Assembly: GCA_021846275.1 (NCBI GenBank)
Contig: JAJZBZ010000004.1
Span: 166,413 to 230,412 of the forward strand
DNA length: 64,000 nucleotides
Origin: Acidobacteriota bacterium
GTDB lineage: Bacteria; Acidobacteriota; Terriglobia; Terriglobales; Acidobacteriaceae
Direction of reading: 5' to 3'
The first letter of the stretch is position 1, and each line of letters starts with the position of its first letter. The translations under genes were made by a program, and so were the position numbers. Below the pieces are notes generated by a model, which worked only from the letters and a program-made list of their open reading frames with translations, ran no database searches and was not told where the DNA came from. Below are positions 16,435 to 23,695 of this stretch, piece by piece.

Positions 16435-17730
16435 TCAGGCGGAAAGACCGCGACGAACCTCTTTTTCCTCGTACATGCGCAGGTCTGCGGCGATGTAAAG
16501 AGTGGAGGCGTCCTGCGCATCCTGCGGGTAGACGGCGGCGCCGATGCTGGCACCGATGAACAGCGTGTGGCCGGAGACGGAAAACGGTGCGCGCAGCAGA
16601 TCGGTGAGCGCATCGGCCACGATGTGGATGTCGCGTGGCGAGTTGGGTTGCGCGAGAATGAGCGAGAACTCGTCGCCGCCAGTACGCGCCAGCAGGTCGC
16701 CGCGCCGAATCCGCCCCTGCATGCGCTCGGCCACCCGCTGCAGCAGCAGGTCTCCGATGTGATGGCCGTAGGAGTCGTTGACCTGCTTGAAGCGGTCGAG
16801 ATCAATCTGCAACAGGCCCAGGCTTTCGCCGGTCCGCATGCAGGCTTCAATGCGCTCCGAGAGCTGGCTCTGGAATTTCCGGCGATTGGGCAGGGAAGTG
16901 AGATCGTCGTGAAGCGCGAGATACTGGGAGCGCTCAATCTGGTTCTCCAAAAGAAGCACCAGCATGCCGACGGCGACGACGTACTTGGGCAGATTCCAGA
17001 CTTCGCTTTCGATGTGGATGGCGGGCAGCTTCGCCTGTATCAGCGGGCCAAGAACGAAGACCAGCGCCCAGGCCAGGAGTCCGCCGATGGTGATGATGGA
17101 GCCGGAACTGGTGCGCCCGCGATAGTTGGTCCAGAAGACCAGGCAGCAGCCGAAGTAGACGGTGAAGAGAATGGCATTCAGCGCCATATCTCCGCCGTTT
17201 GCATTGCGCGGCGGACCCCACAGGAGCATTGCCGTGCCAAGCGCGAAGTAAAGCGTCACGGTGATGTATCGCGGCGCAGCCAGCAGATTGCGCGGCGATA
17301 GCAGCACGACGAGCAGCGGGCCGAGGGCTGTGAGGATCGCGGTTGCGGCGAGGCTCCAGCCAGGAGCCGCCGGCAGCAGAACGAGCAGGATATAAACCGA
17401 CGGGGGCACGCTCAGAGCGGCGGTCATCCAAAGCGAGGAGGGATGGTTGCGGTAACGCACCGAGGCGCGCATGAAAATGATCGCGGTGGCGACGAGGGTG
17501 ACCAGGGTGACGGCTGCCGCGAAGTAACCGGCCCAGCCATTCCATTGCTCGCCCATGCTGGCGGCGAAATGGAGGAGAATCAGAATCCAGCCGTAGAGCC
17601 AGAGGCGCGAGTCGGCAACCGGACTGTCTTGCTGCTCCAGTTGTTCGGGTGGCTCGCGGCGCAGAATGGAGGCAAAGGCCAGGACCAGTGCGGTGATTGC
17701 CAACAGGTCGGGGATTTTTGTCCAGTCCAT
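16435..17730 (-). CDS. Membrane-bound diguanylate cyclase (GGDEF)
   Basis: 431 residues. About six to eight hydrophobic spans fill residues 1-260 (e.g. LLAITALVLAFASIL; WILILLHFAASMGEQW), with no recognised sensor family. A GGDEF domain takes up the C-terminus: LHDDLTSLPNRRKF, QIDLDRFKQVNDSYGHHIGD, ARTGGDEF. The active-site motif is intact. RRGD, five residues before GGDEF, matches the RxxD inhibitory site. It should make c-di-GMP from two GTP with feedback control. The start was placed at the ATG at 17730 because GGAG lies 6 bases upstream; the ATG at 17742 is an alternative without such a site. A near-perfect sigma-28 promoter lies upstream. Confidence 0.92.
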   Translation of the reverse strand: MDWTKIPDLLAITALVLAFASILRREPPEQLEQQDSPVADSRLWLYGWILILLHFAASMGEQWNGWAGYFAAAVTLVTLVATAIIFMRASVRYRNHPSSLWMTAALSVPPSVYILLVLLPAAPGWSLAATAILTALGPLLVVLLSPRNLLAAPRYITVTLYFALGTAMLLWGPPRNANGGDMALNAILFTVYFGCCLVFWTNYRGRTSSGSIITIGGLLAWALVFVLGPLIQAKLPAIHIESEVWNLPKYVVAVGMLVLLLENQIERSQYLALHDDLTSLPNRRKFQSQLSERIEACMRTGESLGLLQIDLDRFKQVNDSYGHHIGDLLLQRVAERMQGRIRRGDLLARTGGDEFSLILAQPNSPRDIHIVADALTDLLRAPFSVSGHTLFIGASIGAAVYPQDAQDASTLYIAADLRMYEEKEVRRGLSA

Positions 17731-17779
17731 CCGCTGCTCCATTGGAACGAGTCAAGCCTGCAACTGCATCTACTGGAAG

Positions 17780-17806
17780 TTATCGGCTTTCATATAGTTT
17801 CGCTTA
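17780..17806 (-). promoter_or_regulatory. Putative sigma-28 (FliA) promoter of the diguanylate cyclase gene
   Basis: Read on the minus strand: TAAGCGAA (17806-17799), 11 bases, GCCGATAA (17787-17780). The -10 is a perfect match to the FliA consensus; the -35 keeps TAA. Spacing equals that at cheY and flgM. The expected start near 17773 lies 30-45 bases before the gene. Confidence 0.68.
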
Positions 17807-17886
17807 CTTTCGAGAAGAAAAAATAAATCTTTTGTGTATCCCAAAGTAACACAAAAGGGTGTTCCAAAAGCTGACGCGCGAAAAGG

Positions 17887-17920
17887 AAAAAGCCAAATGG
17901 GAAAGCTCCATTTGGCTTTT
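17887..17920 (-). terminator. Rho-independent terminator of murA
   Basis: A 13-base perfect stem (17888-17900 with 17908-17920, including GCCAAATGG / CCATTTGGC) around a 7-base loop. On the minus strand it ends in TTTTT, just after the murA stop at 17958. Confidence 0.85.
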
Positions 17921-17957
17921 GCGGAAGGCAGGCCGGAAGGATAAGACAACTTCGGAG

Positions 17958-19256
17958 TTATTCGTCGGTCGTCGACTTCGCCGCGAAAACGTTACCCATG
18001 CGTCGAATCTGAGCGCCGATCCCGCGCAGCTTTTCTTCAATGCGTTCGTAGCCGCGATCCATGTGGTAGACGCGATCCAGAATAGACTCGCCCTCGGCGA
18101 CGAGCGCGGCCAGCACCAGCGAGGCCGACGCGCGCAGGTCGCTGCACATGACGGCGGCGGCGGAAAGTCGGGATACGCCCTGCACGGTGGCCGTGCGACC
18201 GTCCACGGCGATATTCGCGCCCATTCGCACCAGCTCCTGGACGTGCATGAAGCGATTTTCGAAGATATTCTCAGTGACGCGCGAGACGCCTTCGGTTTGC
18301 GTGGCGAAGGCCATGAACTGCGCCTGCATGTCGGTGGGGAAGCCGGGATATTCGCGCGTGGAGATATCCGCGGCGCGCAGCTTGTCCTCGGCGCGGACGC
18401 GGATGGAATCCTCACTGAGCAGGTCGATGCGCGCGCCGGCCTCGCGCAGCTTTTCGATGACCGCGCCGAGGTGAGCGGGGTTGCAGTTGGTCACGATGAG
18501 GTCGCCGCGCGTGATGGCTCCGGCGATCAGGAAAGTGCCAGCTTCGATGCGGTCGGGATTGATGCGATGTCGCGCGCCGTGGAGCCGCTCGACGCCTCGC
18601 ACGCGGATTGTGGGCGTGCCCGCGCCTTCGATCTGTGCGCCCATCGCGGTCAGCATCGCGGCGAGGTCGGTGACCTCCGGCTCGCGCGCGCAGTTTTCCA
18701 TCAATGTTTCGCCATCGGCCAGGACGGCGGCCATCAGGAGGTCTTCGGTGCCGGTCACGGTGATCTTGTCAAAGAAGAGATGGGTGCCGCGCAGCCGCTC
18801 GGCGCGGGCTTCCAGATAGCCGTGCTCCTGGGTGATGGTCGCGCCCATTTTTTCCAGACCCTTCAGGTGCAGGTCGATGGGGCGGCCACCAATCGCGCAT
18901 CCGCCGGGCATGGCCACGCGGGCCATGCCGCAGCGGGCGACGAGCGGGCCAAGCACGAGCGAACTGGCTCGCATCGTCTTGACAATTTCGTACTTCGCGA
19001 CGGGGTCGGAGAGGTGATGGCAACTGATGGTGGTGCGATGCTGGGCGCGTCCGTAGCCAAGTTCGACCTGGGCACCCATCGAGATCAGCAGCTTCTGCTC
19101 GGTCTCGATGTCGCGCACCTGGGGAATGTTCTCCAGAATGACTTCGTCTTCGGTGAGAATGGCGGCGGCCATGCAGGGCAGAGCCGAGTTTTTAGCGCCG
19201 GAGACGCGAATGCTGCCCACCAGCGGATTTCCGCCGCGAACCACGAATTTATCCAT
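17958..19256 (-). CDS. murA: UDP-N-acetylglucosamine 1-carboxyvinyltransferase MurA
   Basis: 432 residues, usual length. It begins MDKFVVRGGNPLVGSIRVSG and AKNSALPCMAAAIL, contains the active-site loop MPGGCAIGGRPIDLH with Cys120 (the residue attacked by fosfomycin), and has TEIFENRFMHVQEL-type (here TENIFENRFMHV) and RASASLVLAALVAEG blocks. It carries out the first committed step of peptidoglycan synthesis, adding enolpyruvate to UDP-GlcNAc in the cytoplasm. murQ lies upstream on the same strand, but a terminator at 19352-19386 separates them. Confidence 0.97.
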   Translation of the reverse strand: MDKFVVRGGNPLVGSIRVSGAKNSALPCMAAAILTEDEVILENIPQVRDIETEQKLLISMGAQVELGYGRAQHRTTISCHHLSDPVAKYEIVKTMRASSLVLGPLVARCGMARVAMPGGCAIGGRPIDLHLKGLEKMGATITQEHGYLEARAERLRGTHLFFDKITVTGTEDLLMAAVLADGETLMENCAREPEVTDLAAMLTAMGAQIEGAGTPTIRVRGVERLHGARHRINPDRIEAGTFLIAGAITRGDLIVTNCNPAHLGAVIEKLREAGARIDLLSEDSIRVRAEDKLRAADISTREYPGFPTDMQAQFMAFATQTEGVSRVTENIFENRFMHVQELVRMGANIAVDGRTATVQGVSRLSAAAVMCSDLRASASLVLAALVAEGESILDRVYHMDRGYERIEEKLRGIGAQIRRMGNVFAAKSTTDE

Positions 19257-19281
19257 GAGGATGCGATGCTCCTGAATCCAC

Positions 19282-19287
19282 AGTGTA
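19282..19287 (-). promoter_or_regulatory. Possible -10 box of murA
   Basis: TACACT on the minus strand, about 25 bases before the murA ATG and downstream of the murQ terminator. No clear -35 is visible. Confidence 0.3.
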
Positions 19288-19351
19288 ATCGGCTGGGGCT
19301 GTGAAGCGCAGGGCGGGAATCCTGTCAGTCACTGCTGTTTCCGCGATGGGA

Positions 19352-19386
19352 GAAAAAAGAAAAACGCGGACCAGAACAGCCCGCGT
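19352..19386 (-). terminator. Rho-independent terminator of murQ
   Basis: On the minus strand ACGCGG pairs with CCGCGT (19386-19381 with 19369-19364) around 11 bases, followed by a long T-run (TTTTTCTTTTTT). It lies 40 bases after the murQ stop. Confidence 0.75.
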
Positions 19387-19425
19387 CTCACTCGATGCTT
19401 CCGCGTGGTACTCGTTTTTGACGAG

Positions 19426-20412
19426 TCAGAGTTCAAGTACCGTGTCTTCGATGGCGCGGCGCACATTGCCGTCCGAGCGAGCCAGACGCCGCACGGCCTC
19501 CGGCTTGTCCACTTTGGCCTTGAGCATGACCAGCGCGACGGGCACGCTGCGCCCGGCGCTCTTGATCGTGTTCACGGCGGTCTCGCGATCAATTTTGCAG
19601 GCCTGCATGAGGATGCGGATGCCGCGCTCGACGAGTTTCGAGTTCTGCATGTGGACGTTGACCATGAGGTTTTCGTAGACGTATCCGAGCCGTGTCATGG
19701 TGCCGGTGGTGATCATGTTGAGCACCATCTTCTGCGCCGTGCCCGCCTTCATGCGCGTGGAGCCGGAGACGACTTCCGGGCCGACCTCGGCTACGATGGC
19801 AATGTCTGCCGCCGCTGCGAGCGGAGTGCCGTGGTTGCAGGTGACGGCTGCGGTCTTTGCACCGCGCGCGCGGGCGTAAGCCACGGCGGCGACGACGTAG
19901 GGGGTGCGTCCTGAGGCGGACAACCCGACGACCACATCCTTGCGCGTGGGTCTGCGCCGGGCGATGTCGCGCTGGCCGAGTTCTTCGGAGTCTTCGTTGA
20001 CCTCGACTGCGGAGGCCAGGGCCTTCGGTCCGCCGGCCATGATGTACTGCACCTGGCCCGGCGCCGTGGAGTAGGTTGGCGGACACTCGGAAGAATCGAG
20101 CGCGGCGATGCGTCCGCTTGAGCCTGCTCCGATGTAGATGAGTCGCCCGCCATCACGCAGGCTGCGCGCCACCTGATCGATGACCTGCGCAATCTCCGGC
20201 AGGGCTTTCTTCACCGCCGCGGCAACCTTTGTGTCTTCCTGGTTGATGATGCGCGCAATCTCCAGCGCGGACTTGATGTCCAGACCTTGCGATGCTTCAT
20301 TCTGGCTTTCCGTGGTCAGTTTCTGCAGGAACGCCGCCTGATCGCGGCTGGAGGTGGGTTCGGCTTTGGAACCGGTCTGGTTGGGTTCGGTCATAGTCAA
20401 GCTGCTGAGCAT
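19426..20412 (-). CDS. murQ: N-acetylmuramic acid 6-phosphate etherase MurQ
   Basis: 328 residues with a SIS sugar-isomerase domain. Landmarks are LIYIGAGSSGRIAALDSSEC, PPTYSTAPGQV, KDVVVGLSASGRTPYVV, VVSGSTRMKAGTAQKMVLNM and YENLMVNVHMQNSKL. MurQ cleaves the lactyl ether of MurNAc-6-P to give GlcNAc-6-P and D-lactate, in cell-wall recycling. No PTS transporter (murP) or MurNAc kinase (anmK) is next to it. An in-frame ATG at 20394 is an equally possible start; neither has a clear ribosome site. A serine hydrolase gene lies 120 bases upstream. Confidence 0.95.
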   Translation of the reverse strand: MLSSLTMTEPNQTGSKAEPTSSRDQAAFLQKLTTESQNEASQGLDIKSALEIARIINQEDTKVAAAVKKALPEIAQVIDQVARSLRDGGRLIYIGAGSSGRIAALDSSECPPTYSTAPGQVQYIMAGGPKALASAVEVNEDSEELGQRDIARRRPTRKDVVVGLSASGRTPYVVAAVAYARARGAKTAAVTCNHGTPLAAAADIAIVAEVGPEVVSGSTRMKAGTAQKMVLNMITTGTMTRLGYVYENLMVNVHMQNSKLVERGIRILMQACKIDRETAVNTIKSAGRSVPVALVMLKAKVDKPEAVRRLARSDGNVRRAIEDTVLEL

Positions 20413-20532
20413 GGCGTTTCAGTCTCGCAAATATGATTGTAGACCTTGAAAGCCCACTCTGGTGGCAGAAATCTTTGCATGAGCGGAAGGCTTTTCGGTT
20501 CCGTGAACGCGGGGCCGTTGATTTTGCCCACG

Positions 20533-21630
20533 TCAGGAATTGAGAGCCTTTCGCACAGCATCATGGAAGATCGGGCGCAGTTGGCGGATGGCGTCGTTCG
20601 CGCGATCCGGCCAGGTGCGGTTGGTGAGCAGGACAATGCCAGTTTGTGCCTCGCGATCCAGCCACAACGAGCAACCGGAGTAGCCGAGATGGCCGATGGA
20701 ACTGGCGCTGAAATGTGTCCCGCTGGATGAAGGAGCCGATGGCGTATCCCAGCCGAGCGCGCGCGAACTGCCTGCGGGCGGTTGACGCCGGCTGAAGAGG
20801 TCGAGTGTCTGGCGCTGGACGATTCCAGATTGCGAAGGGTCGAGCATCGCGGCGGAAAATCGAAGCATATCGGGCACGCTGCTGAACAGCCCGGCATGGC
20901 CGGCGACGCCGCCCATGCGATAGGCGTGCTCGTCCTGCACTTCGCCCTGGATGATTCGCTGGCGCAGAGTCCGGTCGATCTCAGTGGGCGGAATTGCAGA
21001 GCGTTTTGCGCGAGGAGGACAGAACTCTGTGCTGCGCATACCAAGCGGCGCGAAGATCTCTCGCTGCGTCCAGCGGTCGAGCCTGTTCTGCGTGAGCACT
21101 TCGAGCGCCTTGCCGAGCAGGATGAATCCGTGGTCGGAGTACTCGGCGCGCTCGCCGGGAGCGGCTTCAAGCGGCATGGCGAGGCAGGCGCGCAGGATTT
21201 CGGCTGCGTTTCGCGCCTCGCGAAAGAGCGGGCGATAGCCGGGCAATCCGGAGTTGTGAGCAAGCAGATGGCGAAGCGTGACGGCGCGTGCCCACTGCGT
21301 GTCTGCGCGACCGACGACGAAACCGGGCAGAACCTCGCCGAGCGGCATTTCCAGATCGAGCCTGCCGCGTTCGCAGAGGAGCATGGCCATGGTTGTCGTG
21401 GCAACAACTTTTGTCAGGCTGGCCACGTCGAAGACTGTGTCCGCCTCGACGCGCGGCGCGTCCGATTCATGGGTGAATTGACCCAGGCCCTCGCAGGCGA
21501 CAACAGCGCCCTGGGCGATGACGCCGTAAGCGCAGCCGGGAAAGACGCGCTCCGCGATGGCTTGATCGAGGATTGCGCGCGCCGTCTCCATCCGCAGATT
21601 GGGCTTCGAGTTGGCAGCGTTGTTCGCCAT
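20533..21630 (-). CDS. Beta-lactamase-family (class C-like) serine hydrolase
   Basis: 365 residues. Ser71-Leu-Thr-Lys74 (SLTK) is the SxxK active site and Tyr163 in YSD is the second motif. HLLAHNSGLPGYRPLF and GGVAGHAGLFSSVPDMLRFS are typical of the beta-lactamase/penicillin-binding family that includes EstB and the E. coli protein YfeW (PBP4B). No convincing signal peptide is seen, so it may be cytoplasmic. Being next to murQ, it may act on peptidoglycan fragments: in E. coli yfeW lies in the murQ-murP cluster. Substrate unknown; antibiotic hydrolysis should not be assumed. Confidence 0.85.
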   Translation of the reverse strand: MANNAANSKPNLRMETARAILDQAIAERVFPGCAYGVIAQGAVVACEGLGQFTHESDAPRVEADTVFDVASLTKVVATTTMAMLLCERGRLDLEMPLGEVLPGFVVGRADTQWARAVTLRHLLAHNSGLPGYRPLFREARNAAEILRACLAMPLEAAPGERAEYSDHGFILLGKALEVLTQNRLDRWTQREIFAPLGMRSTEFCPPRAKRSAIPPTEIDRTLRQRIIQGEVQDEHAYRMGGVAGHAGLFSSVPDMLRFSAAMLDPSQSGIVQRQTLDLFSRRQPPAGSSRALGWDTPSAPSSSGTHFSASSIGHLGYSGCSLWLDREAQTGIVLLTNRTWPDRANDAIRQLRPIFHDAVRKALNS

Positions 21631-21696
21631 CGTTGGCTTATGGATGATGCTAATCCGAATGCGTGTTTCGTGGCTAACAGTCGAAGTGCGATGCGA

Positions 21697-21702
21697 TACC
21701 CT
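21697..21702 (+). promoter_or_regulatory. Possible -10 box placed for a leaderless lepB mRNA
   Basis: TACCCT ends 7 bases before the lepB ATG at 21710, and no ribosome-binding site is present. The match to TATAAT is 3 of 6, so this is the weakest of three similar cases. Confidence 0.25.
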
Positions 21703-21709
21703 GATTACG

Positions 21710-22300
21710 ATGTCGGAAACGCAGGAAGAAATGGATCAGCAGCAGACGGTGAGACCGGAAGGGCAGTCTGCGCACGAGCAGCCGAGGCGGGCGGCGTGGC
21801 CGGTGGTCTGGCTGCGGGATATTCTGGTCTCGGTCGTCGTCGCCGTATTCATCATCACGTTTCTCTATCAGCCGGTGCGCGTGGAGGGCACGAGCATGCT
21901 GCCGAGGCTGGAAAATCATGACCGCCTGTTCATCAACAAATTTGTTTACCGCTTTGAAGCGATTGAGCGCGGCGACGTGATTGTCTTCCACTATCCGCGC
22001 GATCCGCGGCTCAGCTACATCAAGCGCGTGATCGCCGTTCCAGGTGACCGCGTGGAGATTGATCGCGGACAGGTGTATGTGAACGGGCAGCCGCTCGCCG
22101 AGCCGTATGTGCCGGAGCAGTACCGCGACACGAGATCGATGGACGCCGAGGTTGTGCCGCCGGGCGAATACTTCGTTCTGGGCGATCATCGCTCAATTGC
22201 CAGTGACAGCCGCGACTTCGGAATGGTGGCGCGAAGGCTGATTTACGGCAAGGCGGAGTTTGTCTACTGGCCCAGCCGCGATGCGGGATTTGTGCGCTGA
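21710..22300 (+). CDS. lepB: Signal peptidase I
   Basis: 196 residues. One membrane span (ILVSVVVAVFIITFLYQP, about 38-55) follows a Gln/Glu-rich cytosolic start. VEGTSMLPRL holds catalytic Ser62 and SYIKRVIAVPGDRV holds Lys105; PPGEYFVLGDHRSIASDSRDFG is box D/E. It removes signal peptides from exported proteins at the outer face of the inner membrane. The start at 21710 gives a short N-terminus; the frame is open upstream to 21599, but that stretch is the promoter region shared with the divergent hydrolase gene. Confidence 0.93.
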   Translation: MSETQEEMDQQQTVRPEGQSAHEQPRRAAWPVVWLRDILVSVVVAVFIITFLYQPVRVEGTSMLPRLENHDRLFINKFVYRFEAIERGDVIVFHYPRDPRLSYIKRVIAVPGDRVEIDRGQVYVNGQPLAEPYVPEQYRDTRSMDAEVVPPGEYFVLGDHRSIASDSRDFGMVARRLIYGKAEFVYWPSRDAGFVR

Positions 22301-22401
22301 GCGGCGGCGGAAGAGTCGTCGAAAAGCCCGCTGCAATGAACGCTTTTCTGATTTTCGCCATTTCCTGCTAAAATCGATTGAATCCACTCCTTGGAGACGC
22401 G

Positions 22402-23544
22402 ATGCAGGCGACTCTTGCGCTCGAAGACGGGCGCATCTTTGCGGGCGAAGGATACGGAGCTCCGGGCGAAGCCCTGGGTGAAGTGGTCTTCAATACTTCT
22501 CTTACCGGCTATCAGGAAATTGCCACTGATCCATCCTATGCCGGGCAAATCGTGGTGATGACCAATCCTCAGATTGGCAACTACGGCACCAACGAAGCAG
22601 ACAACGAGGCGCGGAAGCCGTTCATTGAAGGGCTGATCGTGCGCGAGTTTTCGCCGGTCAGTTCGAACTGGCGATCGGAGCGCGTGACCGACGAGTACAT
22701 GGAGCGGTACAAGGTTCCGGTGCTGGCGGAGATCGATACGCGCGCGCTGGTGCGGCATCTGCGCACGCATGGCGTGATGCGCGGCTGCATCTCGACGACG
22801 GACACGAATCCAGAGTCGCTGGTGGCGAAGGCGCGGTCGATTCCGCGCATGGACGGGACGGATCTGGCTCGCGTTGTCTCCACTCCGACGCAATACAGTT
22901 TCACGCCGCAGGACGCGCTGGCCGAGACGGGCAATCCGCTATTGCCTGGCGCGGATGCCGAGGCGAATCAGCCGCTGCTGCATGTGGTGGCTTACGACTT
23001 TGGCATCAAGCGCAACATTCTGCGCATGCTGACGCGCGAGGGCTGCCGCGTGACGGTGGTGCCCGCGCAGACGACGGCGGAGCAGGTGATGGAGTTGAAG
23101 CCGGATGGTGTCTTTTTATCCAACGGGCCGGGCGATCCGGAGCCGGTCGAGTACGCCGTCACGGCCATTCGACAGATGATGGGCCGCGTGCCGATCTTTG
23201 GCATCTGCTTGGGGCATCAGCTCACCGGACTGGCGCTGGGAGGCAAAACCTACAAGCTGAAATTTGGCCACCACGGCGGCAATCATCCGGTGAAAAATCT
23301 GACCACGGGCAAGGTCGAGATCACCGCGCACAACCATAACTTCGCCGTCGATCCGGAGAGCATCCACGGCGGCGATGTGGAGCTGACGCACGTGGACCTG
23401 AACGACAATACGGTGGAGGGACTGCGCCATCGCACGCTGCCGCTGTTCAGCGTGCAGTACCACCCGGAGGCCGCGCCCGGTCCGCACGACAGCAACTATC
23501 TCTTCCGCGACTTTCGCAAGATGATGGATGAGTGGAAGAAATGA
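22402..23544 (+). CDS. carA: Carbamoyl-phosphate synthase small (glutaminase) subunit
   Basis: 380 residues. The N-terminal CPSase domain ([40 protein letters not shown]) is followed by a class I glutaminase domain with the nucleophile Cys in [15 protein letters not shown] and the His/Glu pair in SVQYHPEA. It releases ammonia from glutamine for CarB, feeding arginine and pyrimidine synthesis. ATG 22402 is preceded by TTGGAGACG. A TAAAAT box at 22369-22374 may be its -10. carB follows after 151 bases that contain a hairpin. Confidence 0.97.
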   Translation: MQATLALEDGRIFAGEGYGAPGEALGEVVFNTSLTGYQEIATDPSYAGQIVVMTNPQIGNYGTNEADNEARKPFIEGLIVREFSPVSSNWRSERVTDEYMERYKVPVLAEIDTRALVRHLRTHGVMRGCISTTDTNPESLVAKARSIPRMDGTDLARVVSTPTQYSFTPQDALAETGNPLLPGADAEANQPLLHVVAYDFGIKRNILRMLTREGCRVTVVPAQTTAEQVMELKPDGVFLSNGPGDPEPVEYAVTAIRQMMGRVPIFGICLGHQLTGLALGGKTYKLKFGHHGGNHPVKNLTTGKVEITAHNHNFAVDPESIHGGDVELTHVDLNDNTVEGLRHRTLPLFSVQYHPEAAPGPHDSNYLFRDFRKMMDEWKK

Positions 23545-23594
23545 AAGAAGATGTTCAACAGCCGATGCACTGTTATGTCCAGCAATCGCGTGAA

Positions 23595-23626
23595 GGGTAT
23601 GAGTTTTAGCTCATACCCTTTCCTTT
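23595..23626 (+). terminator. Hairpin with T-rich tail between carA and carB
   Basis: GGGTATGAG (23595-23603), loop TTTTAG, CTCATACCC (23610-23618), then TTTCCTTT. It resembles an intrinsic terminator but lies between two genes that must act together. It may be a partial terminator, an attenuator or an mRNA processing site. Confidence 0.55.
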
Positions 23627-23695
23627 GAAGCACCTGTCCTGAATCGGGCGGGTCATGTCTGAATCCAAGTCTGAATCGAGGAAGTTACACCGAAG

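Noticed and set aside
17859..19304. 481-codon open frame on + opposite murA
   Set aside because: Covers murA and its terminator. No recognisable protein; the minus strand is a textbook MurA.
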